A stretch of DNA of 64,000 nt from Saprospiraceae bacterium. GTDB taxonomy: Bacteria; Bacteroidota; Bacteroidia; Chitinophagales; Saprospiraceae. Of the stretch, positions 35,967 to 45,200 are shown in pieces (the first letter of the stretch is position 1; the number at the start of each line of letters is the position of its first letter). The position numbers and the translations under genes were made by a program. The stretch lies in the NCBI GenBank assembly GCA_028285545.1, contig JANQPA010000040.1, positions 186,001 through 250,000 of the forward strand, given 5' to 3'. The notes below the pieces were generated by a model. It ran no database searches. It was not told the DNA's origin and saw nothing but the letters and a program-made list of their open reading frames with translations.

Positions 35967-36800
35967 TCAATTATTATTCTTTTTCTTCTTAGGCTTGGCA
36001 CTATTGACTTCTTCATCAAATGGATCTACCTCATTATTATTTACCTGAGGATAGTCTTGATTTTCCATGGCCTGATTATAAATATCGCCTTCGCTGACCA
36101 TGATGTCGTCCCAGTGTTTAAACCTGAAAGGCTCAACAAAGTACATTTGCAGGTGCTCTTCTTTTACCTTACGGGCCTCAAAATTAGCAGTAACCAGGTA
36201 ATTGGTAAAGTCAACTGCAAGTTTGATCATTCCAAATATGGCCGCCAAAGGAGCTGCAGAATACATATCACTTCCGGTCATTTCGGCAACGACCACTTCA
36301 AAATCACGCGAATAATCATCTTTTAGTTCTCTTAATTTATATTGCAAGGAATTAGAGTACATATCAGGATGATTTCTAATGGTCTTCAATTTTTTACGAT
36401 CCATAAAATCATTCTTGATCTCTATTAGCAGCACATTAAATTTATCCGCAATTTTGGCATAAGATTTTTGTACTGTTGATACTTCATTAGGAGAAAGCTT
36501 TTGAGAATGTGCTTTAAAGGTAGCAGCTAAAATTTCTGCTTCTAGACGAATCTCTTTATACTTTTCCATGAATTCTGTCTCGAGAAATCCTTGGAGTGCT
36601 TTATCTACTTTTTGATGAGATCTGGCCATGGTAGCACGCTCGTCACCTTCCACCATAATTCCTCTGATGTGAAGTAGTTTTTCTTCAAAAGATAATTTCT
36701 GAACAAACTCTTCCTCAAAAAACTCCTGGGCGCTAACAGAACTAAAGTTTATGCAAAAAACCAGTATAAATAAGACGGTGTTTAAAATTCTAGTTTTCAT
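35967..36800 (-). CDS. Exported, mostly helical protein, unknown function
   Basis: 277 aa. Signal peptide MKTRILNTVLFILVFCINFSSVSAQ. The mature protein is almost entirely predicted helix with many charged residues (e.g. ETEFMEKYKEIRLEAEILA), one more hydrophobic stretch at about 185-205 (AAPLAAIFGMIKLAVDF) and a disordered tail ending in KPKKKKNNN. No recognised family. It is the third gene after sigma and the anti-sigma-like gene (35 bp spacing), so it is probably in their operon and acts in the periplasm as a partner or output of that system. Confidence 0.65.
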   Translation of the reverse strand: MKTRILNTVLFILVFCINFSSVSAQEFFEEEFVQKLSFEEKLLHIRGIMVEGDERATMARSHQKVDKALQGFLETEFMEKYKEIRLEAEILAATFKAHSQKLSPNEVSTVQKSYAKIADKFNVLLIEIKNDFMDRKKLKTIRNHPDMYSNSLQYKLRELKDDYSRDFEVVVAEMTGSDMYSAAPLAAIFGMIKLAVDFTNYLVTANFEARKVKEEHLQMYFVEPFRFKHWDDIMVSEGDIYNQAMENQDYPQVNNNEVDPFDEEVNSAKPKKKKNNN

Positions 36801-36835
36801 TTCTTTTATTTTTACTTATTACGAATCTGGTTCAG

Positions 36836-37579
36836 TTACTTTGTTTTTTTGTTGATTTCTAATGCTTGCTGATGATGGCTATGGCTGTTATTATTTACCA
36901 GCTTGTCCAAAAGAGAGCTGCAGCTATTATCTTGAGCCAAACAACTTAGTAATTCGTACCACTGAGCATCCTCTAAATATCTTAAATCATTACTTGCACT
37001 AACGATGGCAAAATTTTGAGCAGCCTGCGCATATTGTCCTGTGGCATAAAAAGAATGCCCCAGATAATATTGAGCTACTATATAATAAGCATTACCTTCT
37101 GCTATAGTTTCTAAACTAGAGATGGCAGCCTCATATTGTCCATTTTGAAGTGCTTCCATACCTTCATTTAGTTTTTCTTCCTCAGATATAGCATTTCCGG
37201 CGCTTCTGTTGCTAAAATCTGGCTGCTCATAATAGGCAGCTGCCAATTCAGGGCTGCTCATGTTGTTTTGAGGAAGAATAAAATAAAAAGCTCCAACTAA
37301 AAGCAACATACTAGCAGCGATGGACAATATAACCATGCGACTTTTGCGCTTTTTATGCAGAGGAACTACTTTACTCTCTGCTTCTAGTTCTTCCAACTGG
37401 GCTTTAAGGTTTTTGGCCACTAAATAATCGAGGGCCAAATGAGCAGATTCTCTACGCTTGAATTCATCTGCTAAATCTTCATTTTCTGCAATATGGTTAT
37501 CTAAAGATGCTCTCTCTGCATCATTTAACTCATTATTCAGATATTTTTCTATTCTATCGATGTCTTTATTAGTGTCCAT
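36836..37579 (-). CDS. Anti-sigma-like single-pass membrane protein with periplasmic TPRs
   Basis: 247 aa. The N-terminal 85 residues (DRIEKYLNNELNDAERASLDNHIAENEDLADEF) have the fold signature of Bacteroidota anti-sigma domains without a zinc HxxxCxxC motif. TM at about residues 82-102 (MVILSIAASMLLLVGAFYFIL). The periplasmic part has at least two TPR units (MEALQNGQYEAAISSLETIA, YYLGHSFYATGQYAQAAQNF). It most likely binds the ECF sigma factor encoded 7 bp upstream and senses a periplasmic protein through its TPRs. Confidence 0.75.
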   Translation of the reverse strand: MDTNKDIDRIEKYLNNELNDAERASLDNHIAENEDLADEFKRRESAHLALDYLVAKNLKAQLEELEAESKVVPLHKKRKSRMVILSIAASMLLLVGAFYFILPQNNMSSPELAAAYYEQPDFSNRSAGNAISEEEKLNEGMEALQNGQYEAAISSLETIAEGNAYYIVAQYYLGHSFYATGQYAQAAQNFAIVSASNDLRYLEDAQWYELLSCLAQDNSCSSLLDKLVNNNSHSHHQQALEINKKTK

Positions 37580-37586
37580 GACTATA

Positions 37587-38174
37587 CTAATTTAGAACGT
37601 TTCTTAAGTTAGGTTTTTTATCAATGTTCTGCAATAACTTCTGGTAACAGTTGTATCGTTGTCTTCTTGCAATTCCCGCATTTTGAAGGCCTACTTCTTT
37701 GGCAATTTCTTCCATACTATAGGACAATTTCCAAAGTTCCAGAATTTTCTGGCATTTTTCCCCCAGCTGACTGAGCAATTGATCGAGTATGTTTTTTTGT
37801 TCTTCCTGAAGTGATAAATGTTCAGGAGTTTCATAAGATACCTGATCTAACTCTGCGGTTTCTGCTGTATAGACCATTCGCTTACTTCTTTTCAATTTGT
37901 TGAGCCATAAGAAACGACAGATAGAATATAAATAACCTTTCAGTTTTCCTTCTCCTTTGTACTTATCCTTGCGGACATTTTCATCAAAGGCGATGATTCC
38001 CTCATGGAATAAATCGATCCCTTCTTCATGGCTACCACTATTGTTTTTCACAAAAGCGATGATCTGATTTTTCAATTTTTCATCTCGATAAATTAGAGCA
38101 ATTGCTTTTTGTCTCTTTTGACCTCCGGCTTTTATATGCTCTATTATTATCGCGTCCGAAAATAACGGTTTCAT
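37587..38174 (-). CDS. ECF-type RNA polymerase sigma factor
   Basis: 195 aa, normal ECF length. Sigma region 2 (about 45-100, HEGIIAFDENVRKDKYKGEGKLKGYLYSICRF) and region 4 (about 130-185) with the helix-turn-helix YSMEEIAKEVGLQNAGIARRQRYNC. It directs RNA polymerase to promoters of an envelope response. First gene of an operon with the anti-sigma-like gene and the helical exported protein. AGGACATTTTCC lies only 19 bp upstream of the start codon, compatible with autoregulation. Confidence 0.88.
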   Translation of the reverse strand: MKPLFSDAIIIEHIKAGGQKRQKAIALIYRDEKLKNQIIAFVKNNSGSHEEGIDLFHEGIIAFDENVRKDKYKGEGKLKGYLYSICRFLWLNKLKRSKRMVYTAETAELDQVSYETPEHLSLQEEQKNILDQLLSQLGEKCQKILELWKLSYSMEEIAKEVGLQNAGIARRQRYNCYQKLLQNIDKKPNLRNVLN

Positions 38175-38193
38175 TTAAGAGTGGATTTAATGA

Positions 38194-38205
38194 GGAAAAT
38201 GTCCT
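38194..38205 (-). promoter_or_regulatory. AGGACATTTTCC element upstream of the sigma factor gene
   Basis: On the minus strand, 19 bp before the ATG. Outer bases form an imperfect dyad AGGA-N5-TCCT. It is too close to the start to be an ordinary -35 unless the mRNA is leaderless, so an operator or leader element is also possible. Confidence 0.55.
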
Positions 38206-38321
38206 ACTTTAAAGTAAGTTTTTTGAAAAAAAAATTGAAACGTGTAAATGGTATGTGCATGCACATTTGGTTTTGATTCTATTATATTTGGAAAAGAACC
38301 CGAGTTTTAGCCCATTCTTTC

Positions 38322-38408
38322 ATGGAAAGAACAGGCTTTGCTAAGATGCCCAAAATTACCATTTTTCTTTTATCTTTTTTCCTGCTGTGCTTTTTTGCAG
38401 GAACTTAA
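38322..38408 (+). CDS. Possible 28-aa hydrophobic peptide
   Basis: ATG at 38322, TAA at 38406. The first 12 residues are polar and basic (MERTGFAKMPKI) and the last 16 hydrophobic (TIFLLSFFLLCFFAGT), like a signal peptide or a one-helix membrane peptide. The start codon is in the loop of a 7-bp inverted repeat. It may be a small regulatory peptide, a remnant of a longer gene, or chance. Confidence 0.25.
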   Translation: MERTGFAKMPKITIFLLSFFLLCFFAGT

Positions 38409-38480
38409 TTCTGTACATTTGGTTAATAAAGTAACCGTAATAATCCCTTAAAACTTAGAAGTAAAACCATTTAGAAAGCT

Positions 38481-39578
38481 ATGTTGTTAATCCGCATTCC
38501 GATTATAGCGTTATTGCTTTTCTTTTCTGTCGCCTCTTTTTCACAGGTATTGGATTACGTTGACGTCCACCTGAAAATTGTAGAAAAGGTAGCTGATAAG
38601 AATACGCCGCTTGCCAATACAAAACTTAACATTTCTGATTATGGTGAAGTCCTTACAAATGCAGAGGGCCAATACACCTTTCCATATGCCATCAGAAAAA
38701 ATGTAGATCCTCAAATTTCCATCGGCCTTTTTTCTGAGGAGCATAAAATGCTAAAACCCCTTGATGGTTCTATTGCACTGGATACCACCAGGGAAGAAAT
38801 ATTTATAGAACTTCTGGTGGTTAATATGGCAGAAGAAAGTGAAGCTTTTAAAAAGCGAATTGGAGATTTGGAATCTCGCATCTCCAGGTTAAAAAGCAAA
38901 AATGAATTAACTCAGCGCCAGCTCAATGCCATCAATAACCAACTGTTGGATACCATCATGCATTTTGAAAACATCAAAAGAGGTTTGGAACAGGAAATCG
39001 AGGATTATGAAAACCTGACTGAAGAACAGAGGCGGGAAATTTCTGCCCAAAATGATAAAATCTTGAGGCTTGAGGATGAGGTTAATCGTTTAACAGTTGA
39101 TCTGGAGGAAGCCATGGAAGAGCGCTATTTGAGAAAAAATACCTATTTCAAAAATATCTCTGGCAATTTATTAGCCTATTTGCGTAAAGCTAAAGATTTG
39201 AGAGATCATTTGCCTTTTATAAAAACCTATTTTTCTGTAAGGAACTTTGAAAATTATAAAAAGGATATTAACGGCTATAATGAGCAATATGAATTATTAG
39301 AAAACAATCAACTGGATTACATGGAAGGAGTCAAGCATTATTGGGGAAATAGAAGTATTACCAGGAATATGGAAGACTTGCTGGAATTTTTAACCAAGGG
39401 GATTCACTACAACCAAATTTATAAAACAACAGCCGAAGTGATGGCAGAGGTTGGTAAGCAAAAACCTCAAAAGGCTCAGAAATTAGCTACCTCTGCTCAC
39501 CAAGACCTGACCATCAACCTCAGAACTCTGGAAAAAGATATCAATAGAATACTTACTGATTTAAGAAGAAATTTATAA
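38481..39578 (+). CDS. Exported coiled-coil protein with N-terminal carboxypeptidase-regulatory-like domain
   Basis: 365 aa. Signal peptide MLLIRIPIIALLLFFSVASFSQ. Residues 25-115 look like a CarboxypepD_reg/CNA-B-type beta-sandwich (KNTPLANTKLNISDYGEVLTNAEGQYTFPY). Residues 118-215 form a long heptad-rich coiled coil (RIGDLESRISRLKSKNELTQ), and the remainder is helical. It is transcribed away from the sigma gene and is followed 86 bp later by a lipoprotein gene. No enzymatic motif; probably a periplasmic structural or scaffold component of the locus. Confidence 0.7.
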   Translation: MLLIRIPIIALLLFFSVASFSQVLDYVDVHLKIVEKVADKNTPLANTKLNISDYGEVLTNAEGQYTFPYAIRKNVDPQISIGLFSEEHKMLKPLDGSIALDTTREEIFIELLVVNMAEESEAFKKRIGDLESRISRLKSKNELTQRQLNAINNQLLDTIMHFENIKRGLEQEIEDYENLTEEQRREISAQNDKILRLEDEVNRLTVDLEEAMEERYLRKNTYFKNISGNLLAYLRKAKDLRDHLPFIKTYFSVRNFENYKKDINGYNEQYELLENNQLDYMEGVKHYWGNRSITRNMEDLLEFLTKGIHYNQIYKTTAEVMAEVGKQKPQKAQKLATSAHQDLTINLRTLEKDINRILTDLRRNL

Positions 39579-39663
39579 TAAATTAGGATGGTCAGTTAAG
39601 GCTGACATCTATGCTTAAAACTCAAAAAAAATCTTCATTACCAAATTTTTAAATAAAGGAATA

Positions 39664-40575
39664 ATGATAAAGAAATTTGTTACCCTCCTATTTCCTGTTG
39701 CTTTATTTTTTGGTTTTCAAAGCTGTAACCCAGATTGCGATACCATTCAGACTTCCAATATTTTTGTTCCGCCTGGGCCTTATGAAGAAGGAACTCAGCT
39801 TGCCATCCAAGCCAATCCTCCAGGGGTTTTAGATGGTAGAAAAATCTTTCTTTCGTCTAGAAATGTAACAGGGGTCAGTACAACCGATGAATTGGTACCC
39901 ACATTTGTTCAAGAATTAGGAGCCTCCATTATTGAAATTCCCACAGAAACAGATATCGACGTTCAATTTTTAATTGAAGATCCTGATTGTGGTAATTTAA
40001 TTCCCATAGGAGAATCTTCAAGAGTGGTTGACCCTTCTTTCTTTGCTGATAATCCCTTTTTTGTAACACCCACTCCCCCACTTATTATTATTCCTTCTCC
40101 TCCGGTAGCACCCCCACCGGCAGTTGTTAATGCCTGGTTTAGCCCCAATAATAGAGATTATTGTATTTGGTTTAATCCGACTATCGTTGAATTGGATGAT
40201 GGAACTACCATTGAGTTGCCTACTTTGATTCCTGCAGGTTCTCCTAATGGAATTGGTCCTAAAGATGGTAGTGTAGAATTAGCGGTAGGTTGTAGTGGAA
40301 CTGCGGCCGTTGACAGGCTATATCACGATAATCCAGTGTCTGGAATCGTTGATAAAGAAAATAATATTATCCGCATTAGTATTGATCGCACCAGTAAAAA
40401 TTTAGGTGTAGAGGAATATGAAGGACAATTTATCAACCCCAATAATTTGCCTGCAGATACAGATTATACCGTAGGAGGAGCCTGTTCTCCAGATGGTACT
40501 TCAAAACCGAATATTATGTATTTGGTATCTAAACAGACTGGAAGGCAATTGATCTTATTCCGTGGCGCCGACTAG
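39664..40575 (+). CDS. Lipoprotein with proline-rich hinge, unknown function
   Basis: 303 aa. Lipobox FGFQSC with Cys21, then a beta-rich N-terminal domain (about 30-125), a proline-rich hinge (TPTPPLIIIPSPPVAPPP, about 137-155) and a second domain of about 145 residues containing four further Cys. No family recognised. It is downstream of the coiled-coil gene on the same strand and ends in a strong bidirectional terminator, so the two genes form a unit. Confidence 0.65.
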   Translation: MIKKFVTLLFPVALFFGFQSCNPDCDTIQTSNIFVPPGPYEEGTQLAIQANPPGVLDGRKIFLSSRNVTGVSTTDELVPTFVQELGASIIEIPTETDIDVQFLIEDPDCGNLIPIGESSRVVDPSFFADNPFFVTPTPPLIIIPSPPVAPPPAVVNAWFSPNNRDYCIWFNPTIVELDDGTTIELPTLIPAGSPNGIGPKDGSVELAVGCSGTAAVDRLYHDNPVSGIVDKENNIIRISIDRTSKNLGVEEYEGQFINPNNLPADTDYTVGGACSPDGTSKPNIMYLVSKQTGRQLILFRGAD

Positions 40576-40580
40576 AATGG

Positions 40581-40619
40581 TATTGAGACAGGAAAAATTG
40601 AATTTTTCCTGTCTCAATA
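40581..40619. terminator. Bidirectional terminator, 19-bp arms with 1-nt centre
   Basis: Arms 40581-40599 and 40601-40619 are exact complements around a single G. It separates the convergent lipoprotein and barrel genes. Confidence 0.85.
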
Positions 40620-40624
40620 AAAAA

Positions 40625-41671
40625 TTAAAATCCTGCTCTTGCGCCCAATGAAATAATAGAATAAGACTCTCTCACTATTTCCTGCTGAAAACTCTCCACA
40701 TCTATTATCAAGGGTAAACCAAAGGTTAAAAACACATTATATTTCTGGTTTGGGGCATATTGTGCTCCCGCATAAGCAAAAAGTGCTTCCTGAGTTCTAA
40801 CCAATGAGCTATCATCAAACTGCGCAGGCTTGAAATTTAAATTATAAGCAAGGCCTGGATAAAAGGTAAACTTATTATTATTGGTACGCTGAATCAGGAA
40901 AAAACTAAGATTGGTTGCATAATGATTCTCATTTCGAAAATCAATAGGTCTGGGATCAGATACCTCACTTTTCAGAAAAGCCATAAACATACCACTAAAG
41001 AAATAATAGGTATTCTGACTAATGCTTTTGTAAAATGTAAGTCCTATATCTGCAAAATCCCGGCCTGCTCCCAACTGAAGTTGTTTGGGTTCATTTTTTA
41101 AGGTAGATATGGAATAGCCTCCACTAACAATCAATTCAGGACGGGATCTAAAAGGCTGCCACCTTAAACGAAGACCTGCACCTACAAGTCCACCAAAGGA
41201 ATCATCAAAAATAATATCAGAGGCCTCAGAGGCAAAATCTGGTGAATTTACTCGACTTTCGCCATCCTCAGATTCAAAAACCCTAAAAGGCGAGCTGGAA
41301 GCGGCATTGTCTTTACGTGCCCTTAAATATCTGAGTTGAATGCCTATATCCCATCTACCAGAAGGAGAGATACCATAAAAGCCATAAAGGTCAGAGATGA
41401 ATTGGGTTTGGCGGATACGGTCAAAAACAGGCGAATTTTGACCATTTTCATGTAAAGCAATCCAATAGGAAGCCAGGGTATTATTCCAAATAACTTCTCC
41501 TTCTCCTGGATTTAGAATAGTAGTAGCTCCTCCATTGACAATGAAGGTCTCCTCTAAAGAGTCTAAACCAGGAATAGAATATTTAAATTTTTGGGCGTAA
41601 TTGTTTGTAAATGAAAGCAAACAAATTCCCAGGATGAATAAGGGTAATTTGGAGGTGGCGAATAGATTCAT
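40625..41671 (-). CDS. Predicted outer-membrane beta-barrel protein
   Basis: 348 aa. Signal peptide MNLFATSKLPLFILGICLLSFTNNYAQ, then alternating amphipathic strands rich in Tyr, Phe and Gly (RWDIGIQLRYLRARK, LVGAGLRLRWQPF, YNVFLTFGLPLII) and a C-terminal aromatic residue (ISLGARAGF), the hallmark of barrel insertion. About twelve strands seem possible. It is the second gene after the small membrane protein at 41690 (18 bp spacing). Confidence 0.7.
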   Translation of the reverse strand: MNLFATSKLPLFILGICLLSFTNNYAQKFKYSIPGLDSLEETFIVNGGATTILNPGEGEVIWNNTLASYWIALHENGQNSPVFDRIRQTQFISDLYGFYGISPSGRWDIGIQLRYLRARKDNAASSSPFRVFESEDGESRVNSPDFASEASDIIFDDSFGGLVGAGLRLRWQPFRSRPELIVSGGYSISTLKNEPKQLQLGAGRDFADIGLTFYKSISQNTYYFFSGMFMAFLKSEVSDPRPIDFRNENHYATNLSFFLIQRTNNNKFTFYPGLAYNLNFKPAQFDDSSLVRTQEALFAYAGAQYAPNQKYNVFLTFGLPLIIDVESFQQEIVRESYSIISLGARAGF

Positions 41672-41689
41672 TCTATTAATTTTTAGAGG

Positions 41690-42178
41690 TTAAATCGGTC
41701 TTTTTCCTTCCCAGACAATATTGAAGCCTTCCGTTCCTTCTGCACAAAATGCTGAACACTGGCCTTGCCCGCGAAATTCATCAGGTTTTTCTAAAACAAA
41801 TTCAAACGTTTCTTTCAAAAAACCTTCGTTTATCTTATAACTGGTATGTTCCATTTCTCCGCTTATTCTTGCACCTCCTTCCTTTATGGATAAATTGGTA
41901 ATATCTATTAGTTCGGATCGGATGCTCTTTGGAGCAAAAATTTCGAACTCTCCCTTTAGAGAATCTTCGAAGTTTAATTTCAAAGTGCCGGTATATTCCA
42001 GACCCGGTTCATTTTCATAATAATAACTGATCTCCCAGATTCCTTCCCATTTTTTCTGAGCATTTTGGTCTTTTTTGAAAAAAAACAAACTGCTCAGCAT
42101 CCCTAAAATAATCACAAGTACTAAAATAGGGATTAATCTGGAGGTTTTATCCTTTGGTATTCTTGCATTCATATTCAC
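41690..42178 (-). CDS. Single-pass membrane protein with a beta-rich periplasmic domain
   Basis: 162 aa. TM at about residues 15-34 (LIPILVLVIILGMLSSLFFF). The soluble part (about 40-162) alternates short strands: WEGIWEISYYYE, GTLKLNFEDSLKGEFEI, ending in GFNIVWEGKRPI. This resembles lipocalin-like or 'extracellular beta' domains of Bacteroidota, with two Cys near the end (QCSAFCAEG). Function unknown. It lies between the CHAT gene and the barrel gene on the same strand. Confidence 0.6.
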   Translation of the reverse strand: MNMNARIPKDKTSRLIPILVLVIILGMLSSLFFFKKDQNAQKKWEGIWEISYYYENEPGLEYTGTLKLNFEDSLKGEFEIFAPKSIRSELIDITNLSIKEGGARISGEMEHTSYKINEGFLKETFEFVLEKPDEFRGQGQCSAFCAEGTEGFNIVWEGKRPI

Positions 42179-42267
42179 ACGGGTAAGAACAATTCATACT
42201 CCTCAAATATACTATAAACAAGATAAGGATTAAAAATTGTCTGGCTAAGAAGTGGGAGGAATTTATT

Positions 42268-42298
42268 TACTCATTACCCAATACTCACTACCCATTAC
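42268..42298. repeat. Period-7 array overlapping the CHAT gene stop codon
   Basis: Units ACTCATT, ACCCAAT, ACTCACT, ACCCATT. The TAG stop of the CHAT gene (42288-42290) and its last codons are inside the array, so the repeat encodes the C-terminal residues. Confidence 0.6.
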
Positions 42299-45197
42299 TA
42301 GATATCACCTTCCTTCCAAACCACAACAAAACAACTGCCAACACCGCCAAAGCACCCCAAATAAAATAAGAATTTGAGCTACCAATTTTCAGGTCTTCCA
42401 TATTCCCGATAGGCACAAAAGAAGCCCAAAAATAAGGATGAGCCTTGGCCAGGCCATTGGTATCTAAAAAGTCCAGCATGGCCGCTTGCATGGCTTTATC
42501 TTTTGAAAGGCCCTGCTTTATTTTTTCAAAAAACAGCTGAACCAGGTCATGAGTGGCTTTATCATCTACGCTCCATTGGGTGGCCATCAGGCTTTGGGCA
42601 CCTGCATAGGAAAAACTGCGGGCGATGCTGGCAATACCCTCTCCTTTAAGAAGTTCCCCAACACTGGTCTCGCAGGCACTTAGCATAACCATTTCGGCAT
42701 TGGTGGCCATATTGTAAATTTCACGTACGTAAAGAAGGGCCTCTTCTCCTTTGGCCTCCGGAGTTTCGCTAAAGGCTAAAAAGGAATAATCGCCGGAAGC
42801 ACTGTTGGCCTTTCCATGGGTGGCTAAGTGTACAATTTTATATCTAGACTGCAATTCTAGAAATCGACTTTTGGAGGCCTCGGCATCATAGATTCCTTTT
42901 CCGCCTACCAATTTTGTGATGCCCTGAATTTCCTGGCCATTAAATTTTAGAGGATATAATCCATTCTCATTTCCTTTTTCAAATTCAGGGGCCAGCCCCA
43001 AATAAGGCTGCAGTCCCTTTCTGCCTGTCCGTTCAATCATTTCCTTAAACAATCGAATGGAGTAATTATAACTGATAGAATAATCTCGAATCAGGTAAGG
43101 ATGAGTTTTAAGTCCATTGGCTTGCTCAGGGTAATCCGATAACAATGCTCCAAAAGAAATAAAACCCAATTCTTCATCTGGAATAATAAGCAATCTTTCT
43201 GCTAATAAATTTTCTACAGGCTTAATCAGAAATTGATAAAGAGCATAGGAAGAGGAAACATATTTTTCTAAATTTTGATTGAGCTCTGCTGAAGAAGCGC
43301 TTGAGAAGTTTCGAATGGAAATATTATAGTTATCCAATGCATTAAAAAATATCGTATCCAAACCCAAACTCACCACTCTAAAATCATCCTTATTGATAAC
43401 AAAAATATGTAAAGACTCTCCTCCAAGAAAATATTCCAAGATGGTCTGATTAGGTGCCAGCAATTTTTCTTGCACCTCGCTAACAGGTAAAGTCGCTGTT
43501 TCATAGCGCAAATTATAATAATCAGGGAAATTGCGTTCTACAGCCGCAATTTGTTGAGAGAGTAATTGTTTTTTTTCAAAAATAAGATCATTTAAACCCT
43601 CGATTTGATTATCCTTTTGTGAGCTTGCTTTCTGCCAGGCCAAAAAGCGTTGTTTTTCTAAATCACCAATGGCCCTTTCCAGGTCATTAATTTCCGCAAT
43701 AATATTAGAAGGTACTCCAGAAAATTCTTCTGCCTCTGTTTTTTGTAAAGCCTCCAGCAATAGAATACCTTTACTTTTTTCTGAATATTGAAAAGCTTGC
43801 CGGATATATTTTTCTTCATTTGTCAACTGATGCAGGACTACTCCAAGTTCGATGGCAAAATCATATAAATCATGTGCCATATCCAAAAGCATAAGTTTAG
43901 AGCCGCTAGCTTCATACTGATTTCGTAAATAATCCAACAGGCGGTCTATATCCTTATAATAATCAAAAGCCTGATCTAATCGACTAATGTCCCGGGTACT
44001 ATTATAGCTTTCGATTTCTACATCAGACATTGATTTAAACAAACGAAGCAGTATTTGATGATCATTGACTTCATCAAAAGAAGCCCGACCTTCATTATTA
44101 TAACCTAATGCCTCCAAACATTGATCATAGGCATCTTTTGCCTTTTGGTCTTTCCCAGCAAAAAAATAACTCACTCCTATGTTAAAATGAGACATGGCCA
44201 CATCAGGATGTACAGCTCCATAATTATAAGTCATTATTTCGAGGGCTTGCTGGTATAATTCAGAAGCTTTTTCAAAATTATTCAGACCATCATAAGCATT
44301 GGCCAGATTATTATAACATAAGGCAATAGAAGGGTGCTTATCGCTAAGAGTACGTTTATAAATATCAAGAGCCTTATTGTATTCGGTAAAAAGAGCCTCA
44401 TCTTGTAGTTCAAAATATACACTTCCTATGTTGAGATAGACATCCGCAATATCTTGATGGTCTCTTCCATAGTGGCGGGAATAAATATCTACAGCCTTCT
44501 GAAACGCTTGAAGGGCCTCTTCCCTTTCTCCTTTGTCTAACAAACATAAACCAATATTATTATGACTTTGGGCAATCTGTGGATGTGGATCTGTCAATTG
44601 TGAAGATCGGATGGCTAATGCTTGTCTATAATACTCTAACGCCTTATCGAAATCACCGATATTGTCCAGACATATTCCAATGTTATTATAAAGATTAGCC
44701 ACTTTTATGCTCTGGCCTCCCAATGACCCAAGTCCCAAATCTAATCCCTGGTTGAGAAATTCCAGAGCTTGTTCAAAATCTTTAATCTCCCTATAATAAT
44801 TGCCGATCTTGTTAAAGTTCTCTACTTGAAGTGGATTGTTTTTCACAGAGGAGTTTTGCAACACAGACCTGGCCTGCTCATAAAGTCTTATGGCTTCCGC
44901 ATAATCACTTTTATCAAGGGCACAATCTCCAAGAATATGAATCAAGCCTACTTCAAGGAAAAGTGAAGATTGGTCAGAATTTTTTAGGGTATTTAAAGCT
45001 TGATTAGCCAATTCCGCCGCTTGGTTAAAATCCTTGTTTTCATTGAGTTGATAGGCCTCTTCAAATTGTTGTCTTACCAAATTGGTATCGGCCTGGTAAG
45101 CCAACACTCCTTTACATGCAAACAGTAGAATGAACATAGCTATATAATCACGCATAAATACCAGCCAGTTTTGTGATAAGCTCCAGGTCAAATTCAT
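42288..45197 (-). CDS. Exported TPR-CHAT protease with C-terminal membrane anchor
   Basis: 969 aa from the ATG at 45197. A later ATG at 45155 (MRDYIAMFILLFACKGVLA) would give a more typical signal peptide. About eight TPR units (residues 50-370, e.g. YNNIGICLDNIGDFDKALEYY) are followed by a helical linker and the CHAT domain (about 640-925). The catalytic dyad is intact: His794 in VHLATHG and Cys842 in MLSACETS. A C-terminal helix (YFIWGALAVLAVVLLWF, about 942-958) should tether it to the inner membrane with the protease in the periplasm. CHAT enzymes are caspase relatives (clan CD) activated by TPR partners. Divergent from the caspase gene, 420 bp apart. Confidence 0.85.
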   Translation of the reverse strand: MNLTWSLSQNWLVFMRDYIAMFILLFACKGVLAYQADTNLVRQQFEEAYQLNENKDFNQAAELANQALNTLKNSDQSSLFLEVGLIHILGDCALDKSDYAEAIRLYEQARSVLQNSSVKNNPLQVENFNKIGNYYREIKDFEQALEFLNQGLDLGLGSLGGQSIKVANLYNNIGICLDNIGDFDKALEYYRQALAIRSSQLTDPHPQIAQSHNNIGLCLLDKGEREEALQAFQKAVDIYSRHYGRDHQDIADVYLNIGSVYFELQDEALFTEYNKALDIYKRTLSDKHPSIALCYNNLANAYDGLNNFEKASELYQQALEIMTYNYGAVHPDVAMSHFNIGVSYFFAGKDQKAKDAYDQCLEALGYNNEGRASFDEVNDHQILLRLFKSMSDVEIESYNSTRDISRLDQAFDYYKDIDRLLDYLRNQYEASGSKLMLLDMAHDLYDFAIELGVVLHQLTNEEKYIRQAFQYSEKSKGILLLEALQKTEAEEFSGVPSNIIAEINDLERAIGDLEKQRFLAWQKASSQKDNQIEGLNDLIFEKKQLLSQQIAAVERNFPDYYNLRYETATLPVSEVQEKLLAPNQTILEYFLGGESLHIFVINKDDFRVVSLGLDTIFFNALDNYNISIRNFSSASSAELNQNLEKYVSSSYALYQFLIKPVENLLAERLLIIPDEELGFISFGALLSDYPEQANGLKTHPYLIRDYSISYNYSIRLFKEMIERTGRKGLQPYLGLAPEFEKGNENGLYPLKFNGQEIQGITKLVGGKGIYDAEASKSRFLELQSRYKIVHLATHGKANSASGDYSFLAFSETPEAKGEEALLYVREIYNMATNAEMVMLSACETSVGELLKGEGIASIARSFSYAGAQSLMATQWSVDDKATHDLVQLFFEKIKQGLSKDKAMQAAMLDFLDTNGLAKAHPYFWASFVPIGNMEDLKIGSSNSYFIWGALAVLAVVLLWFGRKVISSNG

Positions 45198-45200
45198 CAA

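Larger units (their letters stand above)
38175..38480. other. Divergent intergenic region at the sigma factor gene
   Basis: 306 bp. It contains the AGGACATTTTCC element (38194-38205), a palindrome TGTGCATGCACA (38256-38267) and a possible 28-codon ORF (38322-38408) whose ATG sits in the loop of the dyad TTCTTTC-ATG-GAAAGAA. Confidence 0.6.
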
